Part shown: positions 16,424 through 22,859 of the stretch, piece by piece
How positions within the stretch are numbered: the first letter of the stretch is position 1
Layout: each line of letters starts with the position of its first letter
DNA from: a virus
IMG/VR virus record: IMGVR_UViG_3300006874_000143
Span: 1-23,735 of that record
DNA: 23,735 nucleotides
Reading direction: 5' to 3' (one strand)
Program-made: the position numbers and the translations under genes
Notes under the pieces: generated by a model
Told to the model about the DNA's origin: nothing
Databases searched by the model: none
What the model saw: only the letters and a program-made list of their open reading frames with translations

Positions 16424-16847
16424 ATAACTCTTCTACAGGCTTTAATAGTAAGTCTTGAAATCTTTTAATAACAGCACACTTCTCATATTGCTCTAAACTT
16501 TCATAATATTTAAGCATATAATCTAAAGATACGAAACATTGTCCTTTTTCGAAACTTTCTCCCACTTTATATATACTATCAAAATGCTTACTATCTATTT
16601 TCTCTAAGTAAGAATATAGTTTATTAAAGTATTTGTACTTAATTGCTTTTCTAACGTTTTTATACTGCTCTGGATACTGTCTAAGATACATCATATCCAT
16701 CATATGGTAATTATCCACTCCTCTAACAGTCATTCCCATTAATACATAAGGATTCTTAAGAGCATCATCTACTCCATGCTCTCTATAGATTTGCTCATCT
16801 CCTTGTTCAAAGATTGCAAATAGCGTGTTAGGATCCAAGTATTGCAT
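16383..16847 (-). CDS. Phage protein of unknown function (154 aa)
   Basis: The 154-residue protein is helical and rich in Tyr, Met and charged residues. Its C-terminal part (MLKYYESLEQYEKCAVIKRF and on, residues ~110-136) resembles the helical hairpin seen in UvrB/UvrC-like motifs (YE.CA.IK). It has no catalytic motif or signal. It lies between the SPASM-type radical SAM gene and SGNH copy 1, 16 bases after the former, and overlaps the latter by 41 bases. This suggests one transcript and possibly a partner or adaptor role. The function is unknown. Confidence 0.72.
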   Translation of the reverse strand: MQYLDPNTLFAIFEQGDEQIYREHGVDDALKNPYVLMGMTVRGVDNYHMMDMMYLRQYPEQYKNVRKAIKYKYFNKLYSYLEKIDSKHFDSIYKVGESFEKGQCFVSLDYMLKYYESLEQYEKCAVIKRFQDLLLKPVEELYEKAHPRKRASSL

Positions 16848-16863
16848 TTCTAATAAATAGATA

Positions 16864-18060
16864 CTATATGACCTTTGCAGATTTTAACTTTTTATAAGCC
16901 TGTATATCTTTATCTAACCCGTTTCTTATACCGCAAACCATACTACATTGTATAGACCTACCACACTCATGAGTAGTATTCCACTTAGAAGCAACCTGCC
17001 GATCCAGTATCTCCATGATACGGTAAAAACTATTATTCTGTAACTTAAGCTCTTCATATGGAAGTATTTGAGCTTGCTGATTATATATACTTTCATTATA
17101 CTTTCTCTTAACCTCAGCACCCATATAACAGCACGGCAGAATCATTCCCTGAGCAGAAATATATAGATCCGATAAAGTACCTCCGGTAAATCTATCAGGC
17201 TTAACCATTTTACATTTAATATCGTATTTCTCCGCCTCCAAGAAAGCAGGTGTTTGATAGTCTATTTCACTCCCATATGTTCCCTCTGCATCCTCCTCAG
17301 TAAAACTCAACGGCGACGGCACACCATAACCAAGATCAACCTCCCAATCTTTCCAACGATGCATATCAGCAAGCTGTAACGAGTACTCCGCATTACCATC
17401 TTTATCTCTAACCCAAAACGGACCATGTTTTTTATTAAACATGTCATCCATACCATTAGGCCTTTTAAAAACTATTGTATCTATACCAAACTTTGCTGCT
17501 AACTCTCTTGCAGGTAAAGTCTGGTGCTGGTTATGTTTAAACACTAAATACTCCCATTGCGTACTACGACCATACTCCTTCGCTCCCCTTGCACACTCTC
17601 TCATATTAGCAACTAATTTATCCCACCTTACATTTCTTCTATATAGATGATTAGTATCCTGTAATCCATCTACACTAAAAACTGTTAAAGTTACTAATCT
17701 GCCCACATCAAACCAGAACTGAGTATCTCTCGGCCCACCGTTAGTCCTCATAACAATAGGAGCAAAATGACCAGTAGAGTTACCTCTAATATACTCAAGT
17801 ATTTTGATAAAATCTGGATTCATTGCAGGATCGCCAAAATTACCACAAAAGCTATACTGCCCGACTTTATTAAGGATGTCGTACGGGAACCATTCTACAA
17901 ATTGTTCATAAGATATATTATCTTGCTGTAGCTTAGGATGAAGCTTTGTACTACCTAAATAATGACGAGGACAGACTGGGCATTTAGCATTACAGTAAGA
18001 AGATATTTCAAAATCTAAACCCCATTTAAGATCGTGACCTTCGAAAGGTGTTGTCCACAT
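16864..18060 (-). CDS. Radical SAM protein with SPASM-type C-terminus
   Basis: The 398-residue protein has CNAKCPVCPRH at residues 23-33 (C23, C27, C30), the [4Fe-4S]/SAM site. In place of GGEP it has CGNFGDPAMNP (72-82), a form seen in several SPASM-type radical SAM proteins. C-terminal Cys form a SPASM-like set: C283, a G-X4-C element (G305-C310) with C311, and C-X5-C-X3-C (C366, C372, C376). These would hold auxiliary clusters. SPASM enzymes usually modify peptides or proteins, but no precursor peptide is evident next to it. It heads a minus-strand unit with the 154-residue protein and SGNH copy 1, with TATAAATA 27 bases upstream and AAGGA just before the ATG. Confidence 0.88.
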   Translation of the reverse strand: MWTTPFEGHDLKWGLDFEISSYCNAKCPVCPRHYLGSTKLHPKLQQDNISYEQFVEWFPYDILNKVGQYSFCGNFGDPAMNPDFIKILEYIRGNSTGHFAPIVMRTNGGPRDTQFWFDVGRLVTLTVFSVDGLQDTNHLYRRNVRWDKLVANMRECARGAKEYGRSTQWEYLVFKHNQHQTLPARELAAKFGIDTIVFKRPNGMDDMFNKKHGPFWVRDKDGNAEYSLQLADMHRWKDWEVDLGYGVPSPLSFTEEDAEGTYGSEIDYQTPAFLEAEKYDIKCKMVKPDRFTGGTLSDLYISAQGMILPCCYMGAEVKRKYNESIYNQQAQILPYEELKLQNNSFYRIMEILDRQVASKWNTTHECGRSIQCSMVCGIRNGLDKDIQAYKKLKSAKVI

Positions 18061-18087
18061 TTCCTTTTTAAATAAATATCTATCAAC

Positions 18088-18095
18088 TATTTATA
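18088..18095 (-). promoter_or_regulatory. Late promoter (TATAAATA) for the SPASM radical SAM operon
   Basis: The minus strand reads exactly TATAAATA 27 bases before the ATG at 18060, in the 56-base gap between two divergent radical SAM genes. No TTG-N20-TATNTTWA site is present in this gap. For the opposite gene the plus strand has AATAAATA (18071-18078), one mismatch to the octamer and 38 bases before its ATG. Confidence 0.55.
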
Positions 18096-18116
18096 TATAA
18101 AGTCAAATAAGTTTTA

Positions 18117-19340
18117 ATGGCACATCCAAGTAAGACAATCTGTCCTCTCCCCTTTAGTAGTATATCTTACAGCATGACAGGGGAAATGGGACCCTGTACT
18201 CAATGTAATAAACTAACCGAATACCAGACTATTGAAGAGTACTGGGAATCACCTCAAGTTAAGAAGCTTCAAGACGACATGAAAGCAGGCATCAGAAACT
18301 CTGCCTGTAATGAATGTTATAATAGACAAGATGCCGGAGCTTGGAATACTCGAGAATGGTTATTAGAACAGATGCCTGAATATGATTATAACGAAGACCC
18401 TAAATTAAAAATGTTATGGTTAAGATTCAGTAACATATGTAACTATAAATGTATAGACTGTAACCCAACTACGTCTTCTCTTATATTTCAAGAGATGTTA
18501 AAAAGAGGAGTAATAGATCCTAACCGTAGTGCAGTAATACACTCAGGAGGAGACGAACACCATCTCTTAGAGCAAGTAAAAAAACACGTACACAACCTAC
18601 AACAGATAAGTTTTTCAGGAGGAGAACCACTACTACACTGGCAGCACTGGGATGCTTTAGAGTATATTGTACAACAAGGGATATTTCCTACTATTAGATA
18701 CTTTACTAACTTAAGTATTCTTTCATATAGAAAGAAAAGCTTAATAGAACTATGGAGTCATTTCCCTAAAGTAACTGCAAACGTTGGTTTTGATGCTATG
18801 GGAGAAGGGTGTAACTACTTTAGAGGTAATATGAGTTTCGAGAAAACAGTAGCTAACTGTGATAAAGTTATAGAAGCCTTGCCACAAACAGAAATCATAG
18901 TAACTGTTACTTTTACCTGGCTTAATGCTATTAATGCTATTGATATGATACTATGGTTTATGGAAAATAGGCCAAACTTAATAATATCCCCCAATCAAGT
19001 AATACATAGATACTTAGACCTACGTACTGCACCGTTAAGTAAGAAAAGACAAATAGAAAAAGCTATTTTAAAAGTTTTAAACCACGACGCTACAAGAAAT
19101 GACGGTAATATGTACAAATTTTACTCAGGAATGATAAAGTTAATGTACAGTAACGACTTTTCAAGTGAGTTTCCTGCAGCATTAAAGTGGTTGAGAGACA
19201 TGGATAAGTGGAGACAGACTGATTTTAGAGTAGTATTCCCCGAACATCAAGACATAGTGTACGAAGATTACGATGTAGATAACGTTGAAACTGCAAGCGA
19301 ACACCTAATTATGGATTATCTCCCAGTTGGAGACCAGTAA
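18117..19340 (+). CDS. Radical SAM protein, twitch-domain type (copy 2)
   Basis: The 407-residue protein has CNYKCIDC (C108, C112, C115) as the SAM-cleaving cluster motif and SGGEP (167-171). Upstream Cys are C9, C27, C30, C64 and C67. This layout parallels copy 1 at 12841-13992: a lone Cys, a Cys pair near 30, CX2C near 65-75, the cluster near 110, GGEP at 168. The two are therefore probably paralogues. The substrate is unknown. It is transcribed away from the SPASM-type gene, with no Shine-Dalgarno but an A/T-rich leader. Its 3' end overlaps the convergent SGNH copy 2 by 32 bases, tail to tail. Confidence 0.88.
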   Translation: MAHPSKTICPLPFSSISYSMTGEMGPCTQCNKLTEYQTIEEYWESPQVKKLQDDMKAGIRNSACNECYNRQDAGAWNTREWLLEQMPEYDYNEDPKLKMLWLRFSNICNYKCIDCNPTTSSLIFQEMLKRGVIDPNRSAVIHSGGDEHHLLEQVKKHVHNLQQISFSGGEPLLHWQHWDALEYIVQQGIFPTIRYFTNLSILSYRKKSLIELWSHFPKVTANVGFDAMGEGCNYFRGNMSFEKTVANCDKVIEALPQTEIIVTVTFTWLNAINAIDMILWFMENRPNLIISPNQVIHRYLDLRTAPLSKKRQIEKAILKVLNHDATRNDGNMYKFYSGMIKLMYSNDFSSEFPAALKWLRDMDKWRQTDFRVVFPEHQDIVYEDYDVDNVETASEHLIMDYLPVGDQ

Positions 19341-19992
19341 ATTGACCGTAATCAGTAGTTTTTATAAATTCTAACAGTTTTTTAGCAAAAATTTCATGAT
19401 ATTCTTGAGTCCAATGCTGGCAGCTTGTTTGGTACTTCTCATTCGGGTACCATAACTCAGGAGTCCACCAGTAAAACTTAGTTCCTCTCTCTCGAAATAT
19501 ATCTTCCCAATACATCACCCATGTTTCATAGTAATGTTCATAATGGTGTCTATAAGGTCTTATTATATTTTCATGAAATTCTATAACTTTTTCATTAATT
19601 CTTGCACCTTCCTCTTTTGTTACGTGCGGTAAATAATGATCCTTTATATATTTTCCATCAATATCAAGATGACCAGCCGCCAAACCTGTTAAAGTCCCGT
19701 ATTCACCCTGTCTGTTATGAAAATTATTAAAAGAATACTGGTGTTTTGTAGGAAACGGTATGCGGATCGGTGTAGTACACCCTAAAATTACAATATCATC
19801 TTCAGAAATTTTAGTAAAGTAACGCGTCATAGCCATGAAAATGTCATTCATAGTGCTACCATAATGAGCTATTTTACTATGATGCTGTGCTAAATAAGAA
19901 GCTATTATATCTCCATAGGTAAAATCAACAAAATTACCTGGTAAATCAGCATTACACCCCTGTGTAAAACTATCTCCAAAAGTCCAAACCAT
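19309..19992 (-). CDS. SGNH/GDSL-type hydrolase (copy 2, 227 aa)
   Basis: The protein begins directly with block I, MVWTFGDSFTQG, so S8 is the predicted nucleophile. YGSTMND (44-50) fits block II, and CQHWTQEYHE (191-200) carries the likely block V His (H193). Its size is close to that of a minimal SGNH domain. Aromatic and His residues are abundant (YRHHYEHYYETW), as in copy 1. It is preceded directly by SGNH copy 3, with the stop and start sharing one base. The 3' end overlaps the convergent radical SAM gene. Confidence 0.8.
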   Translation of the reverse strand: MVWTFGDSFTQGCNADLPGNFVDFTYGDIIASYLAQHHSKIAHYGSTMNDIFMAMTRYFTKISEDDIVILGCTTPIRIPFPTKHQYSFNNFHNRQGEYGTLTGLAAGHLDIDGKYIKDHYLPHVTKEEGARINEKVIEFHENIIRPYRHHYEHYYETWVMYWEDIFRERGTKFYWWTPELWYPNEKYQTSCQHWTQEYHEIFAKKLLEFIKTTDYGQFTGLQLGDNP

Positions 19993-20891
19993 TATTTTCT
20001 TTTAGTATTTCCTACTTCCCACGCCATTTTAAAGAAATCAAAGACTTCAGGGTCGTATACTTTTTTATTTTCAATCATTTCTATAAACCTTAACCCTATA
20101 AACTCCTGTTGAAAAGGAGAACAGTGAGAAAAATCCCGTGCATGTACAGGAATAACAGCCGGATCTTCCCAAAACGCTACCGGCAACGTTGTATTTACAT
20201 AAAGATTCATATCAAACCTATCACAGACAGCTTTAATAGCATCTAACTGTGACCTCATTAACCAAAACGTAGATCTATCTGAGAATAATAAGTCGTTTAA
20301 CATGCCTACTATACCTTTAAACTCTCCAGGCACATACCCAGGCAGTCCAACAGCCGTTAAAGGATTCCACTTCTGAGAATCTTGTCCGTAAAACTCCCAC
20401 CTGTAAAAATGAGGTATTAACAAACAAACACTTTTAGCTTTTAATCTTCTTTCTTTCTGCGTCCAAAGTACTAAGTTCCTATATGCTGTCTGTATACCCA
20501 TCCCACCAATAGCTAAGTTCCACGCCTTTAATCCATAGTGGTTAACAACATAACTAACCCATGTCTGATACCAGTGCAACGCCACACCAGCAGTATGAGA
20601 ACAACCTAAAAAGATAATTCCCTCATCGGTAGTATTAAAATCATCTGGAGTTCTAAAGTTATAGTTATTAAACTCGTATTCTATAGGATTATTCTCCCAC
20701 CACTCAATATCAGGATGATCTTTATGTAGTTGTTTATTTTGCTCCCAACGCTCAGGATTATCCGTACCCAGCCATTTCCCCTTATAGTTTCTTATATCCT
20801 TAAGGTAGTAGTCTATTTCATTACCCTTTAAGTCGTAAAACTCCTTTACTTCTTTAACCTTATAGAAGTTTCTGTCAGTCGGCTTCCGCAT
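19992..20891 (-). CDS. SGNH-type hydrolase, GCSHT variant (copy 3, 299 aa)
   Basis: The 299-residue protein has a ~90-residue N-terminal region rich in Asn, Trp and Tyr, then FLGCSHTAGVAL (94-105). In that block I variant GCSxT replaces GDSx, and S98 is the predicted nucleophile. NLAIGGMG (125-132) is block II-like, and ARDFSHCS (251-258) gives the D253/H256 pair of block V. The combination of nucleophile, Gly turn and Asp-Xaa-Xaa-His supports an active enzyme. It is the first gene of a minus-strand pair with copy 2 and is divergent from the sulfotransferase. Its N-terminal extension is unlike the other three copies and may bind substrate or partner. Confidence 0.8.
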   Translation of the reverse strand: MRKPTDRNFYKVKEVKEFYDLKGNEIDYYLKDIRNYKGKWLGTDNPERWEQNKQLHKDHPDIEWWENNPIEYEFNNYNFRTPDDFNTTDEGIIFLGCSHTAGVALHWYQTWVSYVVNHYGLKAWNLAIGGMGIQTAYRNLVLWTQKERRLKAKSVCLLIPHFYRWEFYGQDSQKWNPLTAVGLPGYVPGEFKGIVGMLNDLLFSDRSTFWLMRSQLDAIKAVCDRFDMNLYVNTTLPVAFWEDPAVIPVHARDFSHCSPFQQEFIGLRFIEMIENKKVYDPEVFDFFKMAWEVGNTKRK

Positions 20892-20902
20892 CTATGTTTT
20901 TC

Positions 20903-20910
20903 TATAAATA
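20903..20910 (+). promoter_or_regulatory. Late promoter (TATAAATA) for the sulfotransferase
   Basis: The plus strand reads exactly TATAAATA 43 bases before the ATG at 20954, in the 62-base divergent gap. A TATATTTA (20922-20929) with TTT, not TTG, 20 bases upstream also lies here and could serve as a weak host-type site. Confidence 0.5.
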
Positions 20911-20923
20911 TTAACTCTCTTTA

Positions 20924-20931
20924 TATTTATC
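20924..20931 (-). promoter_or_regulatory. Late promoter-like octamer (GATAAATA) for SGNH copy 3
   Basis: The minus strand reads GATAAATA, one mismatch to the T4 late octamer, 32 bases before the ATG at 20891. It mirrors the exact octamer on the other strand of the same gap, so the gap may be a bidirectional late promoter. Confidence 0.4.
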
Positions 20932-20953
20932 ATAGTAAGCAAATTAAAAATAA

Positions 20954-21532
20954 ATGACGGTTTTAATATTAGCTGAACCAAGAAGCGGTTCTACACACTT
21001 AGCAGGGTATTTAAGATTCTGTGGCTTTTATACTTTTTATGAACCATTCAATAAGCTCTCACAATTTTTCTTTCCAGAGATTGAAACCTGCCAAGGTTTA
21101 GACCATCATATAGGTAAAAAAATACTTGTTAAGGAATTATTCTGGGGAAGCGCAGCAGGTTCTAATATTCATAAGTTTGATTATCAAAAATTTATCAGTA
21201 GATTTGATTATACTATTTTCTTGCATAGAGGTAATTTTGAGGAACAAGTTAGTTCTTATGATTTCTGTAATGCTAACAACGTACATTTACAGAAACCTTA
21301 CTCTATACCCCGTGATTATAAATCCTCAGAGCTAAGTCTACTGTTATTTCAGCAGCTAAAAGACGAATTTAAAGAACTTAGAGCTAACCATACACAAGGA
21401 CGTTACATTGATATAAGTTATGAAGAATTATATCAGTTTAAAAAGATTGATTTAATATTTGAGTTCCTTGGGATAGAGAAACCCTTAGGGGTTACTTGGC
21501 CGTATGCAAACAGGTTGAGGAGGATTGTCTAA
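20954..21532 (+). CDS. Sulfotransferase-family protein
   Basis: The 192-residue protein starts MTVLILAEPRSGSTHLAGYL. The PRSGST segment (9-14) is the 5'-phosphosulfate-binding loop of PAPS-dependent sulfotransferases. FLHRGNFEEQVSSY (89-102) fits the 3'-phosphate-binding block, with R92 and S100/S101, and the early YEPFN (29-33) is also typical. It would transfer sulfate from PAPS to a hydroxyl or amine on a sugar, peptide or lipid. It is shorter than most family members, with a compact C-terminal half. It lies in the accessory island between SGNH copies. The leader is A-rich without a Shine-Dalgarno. Confidence 0.85.
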   Translation: MTVLILAEPRSGSTHLAGYLRFCGFYTFYEPFNKLSQFFFPEIETCQGLDHHIGKKILVKELFWGSAAGSNIHKFDYQKFISRFDYTIFLHRGNFEEQVSSYDFCNANNVHLQKPYSIPRDYKSSELSLLLFQQLKDEFKELRANHTQGRYIDISYEELYQFKKIDLIFEFLGIEKPLGVTWPYANRLRRIV

Positions 21533-21547
21533 AACCCCCTTACGCGC

Positions 21548-21569
21548 GAAATTTTTCCGCAAAATTTTC
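21548..21569. repeat. Inverted repeat after the sulfotransferase gene
   Basis: AAATTTT and AAAATTT are separated by five bases (TCCGC), just after a short GC-rich stretch (ACGCGCG) and within 40 bases of the sulfotransferase stop. It could act as a transcription stop or a protein site before the next promoter. Confidence 0.35.
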
Positions 21570-21579
21570 CCCACATTTC

Positions 21580-21610
21580 TTGTTTTTCCACCAAAAAGTT
21601 CTTATATTAA
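21580..21610 (+). promoter_or_regulatory. Host-type (Bacteroidota) promoter for the Kazal-like protein gene
   Basis: TTG (21580-21582), 20 bases, then TATATTAA (21603-21610), with the ATG only three bases later at 21614. Transcription would start at about the ATG, giving a leaderless or nearly leaderless mRNA. The CTTATATT context is shared with the site upstream of 23317. Confidence 0.68.
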
Positions 21611-21613
21611 AGT

Positions 21614-22003
21614 ATGAGTCAAAGCTTTATAATTAGCGCCGTAGTATTTCTCATTGTAATGGTTACCTTTCACTTGATAAAGGATATTATTATAAGAGGA
21701 CACAATATAACTCCAGATATGAGGAGTAAGATAAATAATAGATGGCTTGTAAGTACGGCTATCGGGCTGATATTACTGTTTTTCTTTTACGGATGTGTTA
21801 CTGAAGTAGATATATGTAATAAAGGCGAGCCTAATAACGGTGTTACATGTATAGAGATATATCAACCGGTAAGAGCACCAGATGGTACCATATATAGTAA
21901 TTCATGCTTAGCAGAAGCTGATGGATGGGATAATGGTTGTTTAGAATTAGAACCAGTATATAGTAAGTATGACTCCAAACAGATACTTATTACTACAGGA
22001 TAA
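21614..22003 (+). CDS. Kazal-like membrane protein or lipoprotein (129 aa)
   Basis: The protein has a first transmembrane segment at about residues 5-25 and a second hydrophobic stretch (45-60) ending FFFYGC, with C61 in a lipobox-like position. After it come CIEIYQPVRAPDGTIYSNSC (79-98) and a GW turn. This matches the core of Kazal/follistatin-type domains (C..IY.PV...DG..YSN.C.A...G), with C68, C79, C98 and C109 as possible disulfide partners. The usual Cys after PV is replaced by Arg, so inhibitory activity is uncertain. Kazal domains inhibit serine proteases or bind partners outside the cytoplasm. The membrane layout parallels the lipoprotein at 14863-15447. The 3' end overlaps SGNH copy 4 by 35 bases. 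Confidence 0.75.
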   Translation: MSQSFIISAVVFLIVMVTFHLIKDIIIRGHNITPDMRSKINNRWLVSTAIGLILLFFFYGCVTEVDICNKGEPNNGVTCIEIYQPVRAPDGTIYSNSCLAEADGWDNGCLELEPVYSKYDSKQILITTG

Positions 22004-22652
22004 GAAGCTTCTTGTTAATAGCCCTTCGGTATTTAGTATATTAGGGTACCTGAATGGCTTTGATAAGGATATATGCTGGATTTTTGGTGATAGTTTTATG
22101 GATACACCGGCAAACTACATTCTCCACTATCTTGAAAAGTACAATAAAAGAGGAATAATATTAAGTAGAGGCGGTACTGGGGTTGATTATTCGTATCTAA
22201 GATTTCTTGAAGTAGAAAAATATATTAAGCCTTACCATTCTATGCTTGTTGGTATTAGTGCTGTATCAAGGTTTTATTGGAATGATTATCATATAAATTC
22301 TACAGGAAAGATTAGACCTAAAAATAATAATCAAGAACCCACAAGTAGATTTAAAAAAGCCGTTGAACTATTCTTCTTAGAGCTTTATAATGATGAAGAT
22401 CAAATCCAACTCAAAAGCGCTATAGTAGATACGTTTGTGCGAAGAGTTAGGGATAGAGTAGAAAAAGCCATTATAATACCCACAATACATCCATATGACG
22501 TGTTAGGTAATATTCCCAGTATGATGTCTATCCTCTCTCAATGGTATAAAGACGATACACTACCTCCAGGTAATAACCATTGGCCGGATGATAGGCAATT
22601 TAGTGATAACTTCTATAAGTACTACGATAGTACATTTGAGGTATGGTCTTAA
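21969..22652 (+). CDS. SGNH-type hydrolase (copy 4, 227 aa)
   Basis: Block I is ICWIFGDSFMDTP (35-47), with S42 as nucleophile. GGTGVDYSYLR (68-78) gives the block II Gly/Asp region, and NNHWPDDRQFSDNFYKYY (202-219) holds the block V His (H204). It differs greatly from the other three copies outside these blocks. The start at 21969 overlaps the Kazal-like gene by 35 bases and is the only ATG before block I, so the two genes are probably translated from the same transcript. The C-terminus ends shortly after block V, as usual for the fold. Confidence 0.77.
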   Translation: MTPNRYLLLQDKKLLVNSPSVFSILGYLNGFDKDICWIFGDSFMDTPANYILHYLEKYNKRGIILSRGGTGVDYSYLRFLEVEKYIKPYHSMLVGISAVSRFYWNDYHINSTGKIRPKNNNQEPTSRFKKAVELFFLELYNDEDQIQLKSAIVDTFVRRVRDRVEKAIIIPTIHPYDVLGNIPSMMSILSQWYKDDTLPPGNNHWPDDRQFSDNFYKYYDSTFEVWS

Positions 22653-22678
22653 TATATAAATATATAAATATATATAAC
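22651..22678 (+). promoter_or_regulatory. Tandem late promoter octamers in AT repeat
   Basis: Two exact TATAAATA octamers stand head to tail at 22655-22662 and 22663-22670, both reading toward the non-coding region downstream. They begin at the stop codon of SGNH copy 4, so no following protein gene explains them. The AT-only 8-base repeat also makes chance possible. Confidence 0.45.
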
Positions 22679-22690
22679 CTATATCACGAA

Positions 22691-22812
22691 AGTTAGCCGG
22701 GAGAGGGAAATTAGATAGGCCGCAGCCACGACCACGAGCCCACTATAGGGAACTATACCGGCAGTGTTATGGCAAGGTGACCTAAAGGTGACATCCTCCT
22801 GACCAAATCTTT
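22691..22812 (+). ncRNA. Candidate structured RNA of unknown family
   Basis: This stretch is much richer in G and C than the neighbouring gaps and lacks an ORF. GCCGG (22696-22700) can pair with CCGGC (22758-22762). Inside, TATAG (22744-22748) pairs with CTATA (22753-22757) across a GGAA loop of GNRA type, directly stacked on the closing stem. GGC-CGCA-GCC can form a further small hairpin near 22718. Two GGTGAC hexamers follow (22776-22798). Tandem late-promoter octamers precede it. It matches no RNA family that I recognise, and it is not a tRNA. It could be a small RNA or a long terminator between convergent units. Confidence 0.4.
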
Positions 22813-22823
22813 ATATGGGATGG

Positions 22824-22854
22824 TTGGTAGTTCGAAATAAATTTCTTATCTTTA
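22824..22854 (+). promoter_or_regulatory. Host-type promoter inside the non-coding region
   Basis: TTG (22824-22826), 20 bases, then TATCTTTA (22847-22854). The start of the spacer (GGTTGGTAGTT) is identical to that of the promoter of the 101-residue gene at 23341-23371. Transcription would begin near 22860 and run toward the 3' end of that gene. Confidence 0.6.
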
Positions 22855-22859
22855 TGATT

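Noticed and set aside
16926-17120. Second minus-strand frame of 64 codons
   Set aside because: It is nested in the SPASM-type radical SAM gene, whose Cys motifs cover this region, and has no motif of its own.
22801-22850. tRNA-like GGTAGTTCGAAAT segment
   Set aside because: There is a T-loop-like GTTCGAA, but no matching stems, anticodon arm or acceptor stem can be built around it. The segment is better explained as a promoter.
22815-22859. Longer start for the small ORF
   Set aside because: The promoter TTG and -7 box lie inside the extended frame, so that ATG could not be on the promoter's transcript.
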